Of a stretch of 64,000 nt of DNA, positions 62,508 to 64,000 are shown one piece after another (position 1 is the stretch's first letter; every line of letters begins with the position of its first letter). The notes below the pieces were generated by a model. That model was not told where the DNA came from. It ran no database searches and saw nothing but the letters and a program-made list of their open reading frames with translations. A program made the translations under genes and the position numbers. The stretch is from DATFVA01 sp963839165 (lineage in GTDB: Bacteria; Bacteroidota; Ignavibacteria; Ignavibacteriales; Ignavibacteriaceae), in the NCBI GenBank assembly GCA_963839165.1, contig CAWIUG010000005.1:868001-932000 (forward strand), in the 5' to 3' direction.

Positions 62508-62783
62508 ATGCAGGAAATATTAAAAATCTATTCCAGGTATATAAGTAAAGGGAGTTCAACAAATAACAATTCAGCATTATATAATTATATTATAGTTCCT
62601 TTTTCAGCAGGACTTGCGGGTTTCGCAACCTTCCTGTTTATGTTGCTCCTGATAGATTCAGCTGCTTATATAGTTGGAATTACTAAATCATTGAATATCG
62701 GTATTGAAGAAGTTCTTATTGCAGCAATAGGATTTGTTCTTCAATTCGCCTATCAGCTAATAAGGTCTATACGTGAGATCTGA
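62508..62783 (+). CDS. Small membrane protein of unknown function
   Basis: A 91-residue protein with two membrane helices (IVPFSAGLAGFATFLFMLLLIDSAAYIVG and VLIAAIGFVLQFAYQLI) and a polar N terminus. There is no clear ribosome site; AAACAAACTCT precedes the ATG. I do not recognise the family. Composition and the two clean helices support a real gene. It is isolated from its neighbours. Confidence 0.5.
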   Translation: MQEILKIYSRYISKGSSTNNNSALYNYIIVPFSAGLAGFATFLFMLLLIDSAAYIVGITKSLNIGIEEVLIAAIGFVLQFAYQLIRSIREI

Positions 62784-62892
62784 AAAGAAAGTTAATGAAT
62801 ATCGCGTAAGCGAGAAAGAGCATCGGGCAATATGTATGGAGAAGAGGGTAATAATGAACAAGGGGTTGAGGAGAAAAAATCTAAGGAGTATT

Positions 62893-62922
62893 TAAAAAGC
62901 AAAAGCCCTCCTTACGAAGGGC
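62893..62922 (-). terminator. Hairpin with T run on the minus strand
   Basis: On the minus strand GCCCT(TCGTAAGG)AGGGC is followed by TTTTGCTTTTT. It may terminate a minus-strand transcript from the lipocalin gene, although it is about 330 bases after that gene's stop. Confidence 0.5.
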
Positions 62923-63000
62923 AATTACTATTATGTATGGAGAATTTACTTTCTAATTAAATCCATAATTTTAAGAGAACAATCCTATTCTCAAATCGGT

Positions 63001-63069
63001 GCCGGCAGACCAGAAAATCAGAATTGCTCGCTTCTCTTAAAAAGGCTACCTGGTTCCCTTTCTGCCGGC
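63001..63069. repeat. Nine-base inverted repeat around 51 bases
   Basis: GCCGGCAGA at 63001 and TCTGCCGGC at 63061 pair perfectly. The inner sequence also has GGTT/AACC-type partial pairing. It lies in the gap 62784-63250, which has no gene that I can support. It may be a structured RNA end, a transposon relic or chance. Confidence 0.35.
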
Positions 63070-63250
63070 TAAAATCAAAATGTCAATTCCTCTGTTCAGG
63101 TCTGGGTCCTAATTACAAAGAATATGTCCTGTCACCAAATTTTTCAAAACTCTTTCACAAAAGTAATAGAAAAATCTAAATGTGCAGTGACGAAAAACAA
63201 GAGGATGAAAGCCGACAAAACACGCAATAGTTTTGTGTGGTGTCTGAAGA

Positions 63251-63781
63251 CTATAGAGCCGTTTTTCCCTGAGGTGTCTTTACAAAAGCATCCGGGTTAT
63301 ATCCGTTCTTCCTTAAAATATCATAGGCTTCGTTAATCTTTTCTTCAGGAAGCATCGGGGTGCGGCTAAGTATCCATCCGTATTTACGGTTGGGGGTTCC
63401 GATGACAGCGTACGAGTAATCGTCAGGCAATCCTATTATCCAGTAATCACCCCAGAAAAGATTTATGCCGAAGATACTGACAAAACTAACCTCAAGTTTT
63501 GAATTGGTTTTGGTATCTGCCACCTTTGCAATGCCCTCCGCAGAATCCATATCCCCCTCATCGTCTTTACATTTATTTATTACTTTGATGGTTCCATCAG
63601 CATTCAGCGAATAACTGGCTGTTGTGTACCCGACGCAATGGTCCTGGAAGCTGTTGGGTATCTTCGCGATCTCGTACCACGTCCCTGTATATTTCTGAAG
63701 ATCGACATGGTTTACGGTAACCGGTTCTTTGTTCTGTGCCATAAGATTTAGTGCTGATAATACTACAATAATAATTAACAT
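63251..63781 (-). CDS. blc: Bacterial lipocalin
   Basis: A 176-residue lipocalin from the ATG at 63781 (an upstream TTG at 63802 adds seven residues). It has a signal peptide (LIIIVVLSALNLMAQ) and no lipobox, so it is likely periplasmic or exported and not a lipoprotein as in E. coli. Lipocalin motifs are VDLQKYTGTWYEIAKIPNSF at residues 26-45, SYSLNADGTIKVINKC, DYWIIGLPDDYSYAVIG and WILSRTP. Members bind lysophospholipids or other lipids. The length matches. The 220 bases after it (63782-64000) show no gene. Confidence 0.9.
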   Translation of the reverse strand: MLIIIVVLSALNLMAQNKEPVTVNHVDLQKYTGTWYEIAKIPNSFQDHCVGYTTASYSLNADGTIKVINKCKDDEGDMDSAEGIAKVADTKTNSKLEVSFVSIFGINLFWGDYWIIGLPDDYSYAVIGTPNRKYGWILSRTPMLPEEKINEAYDILRKNGYNPDAFVKTPQGKTAL

Positions 63782-64000
63782 TTTATGATTTCCAATTAAC
63801 AATGAATATTTAATAATATATAATGATGCATAATGAACAATGTCTAATTAAAAAACGTTCACATTCTGTAAAGATTTCTCCCTCGAATGTAATGTGGTAT
63901 AGAAAAGATCTCTGTTCACTGTCGATAATCGGTTATTTTGCAATTTGACCGCTGGTACCTATTTTGCACTAACATTGCTAATAAATTATGAAAAAATTCT

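Overview
The window looks like part of a chromosome from the Ignavibacteriota or a close relative in the Bacteroidota/Calditrichota neighbourhood. The main reason is four secreted proteins that end in a type IX secretion (T9SS) sorting domain of the NYPNPFNPST type, which is characteristic of that group. Other supports are lipoproteins, long intergenic spaces, cohesin- and dockerin-like domains and a bacterial-sugar-transferase family common in these phyla. The taxonomic call is inference; there is no rRNA, tRNA or CRISPR array in the window.

Layout. (1) 1-8650, minus strand, very AT-rich: an O-antigen/capsule cluster (GT2, GT10 fucosyltransferase-like, a further glycosyltransferase, Wzy, WecF-like, NeuD/PglD acetyltransferase, VioA-like aminotransferase, flippase). 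Every gene is broken by frameshifts, so it is either decayed or poorly sequenced. (2) 8902-26077: cysQ, two remnant or broken T9SS proteins, one intact T9SS protein with a C39-like peptidase and beta-propeller, DoxX, a small toxin-antitoxin island (mntA-hepT plus a second nucleotidyltransferase/small-protein pair), a two-component pair lacking normal starts, a lipoprotein built of 29-residue helical repeats, a BNR-type T9SS protein, and a YnjE-like sulfurtransferase followed by sufE. (3) 26444-33724: a beta-helix protein with a C-terminal dockerin-like domain (one frameshift), a cohesin-like T9SS protein, a membrane protein, and a PAS histidine kinase with its NtrC-type sigma-54 activator. (4) 33878-57067: a CheW-domain protein, then an intact 22-kb exopolysaccharide operon, all plus strand. 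(5) 57097-63781: a second beta-helix protein, an outer-membrane protein, wecB, a small membrane protein and a lipocalin.

How it fits together. The intact cluster has an SLBB protein and a BY-kinase/Wzz co-polymerase, a CDP-6-deoxysugar route (cytidylyltransferase, 4,6-dehydratase, epimerase, aminotransferase, acyltransferase), Wzx, Wzy, three glycosyltransferases, decoration enzymes (three deacetylase-type proteins, FemAB-like, CapA-like, CapK-like) and an initiating phosphoglycosyltransferase at the end. It is bracketed by two paralogous secreted beta-helix proteins. The upstream one carries a dockerin-like tail next to a cohesin-like surface protein. Sigma-54-type promoters precede the upstream beta-helix gene and the CheW gene and lie on either side of the NtrC-type regulator. 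A surface polysaccharide whose secreted binding or processing protein is held by a cohesin-dockerin pair under sigma-54 control is the most interesting hypothesis here. A 174-bp dispersed repeat with TGACA/TGTCA palindromes occurs twice, 41 kb apart.
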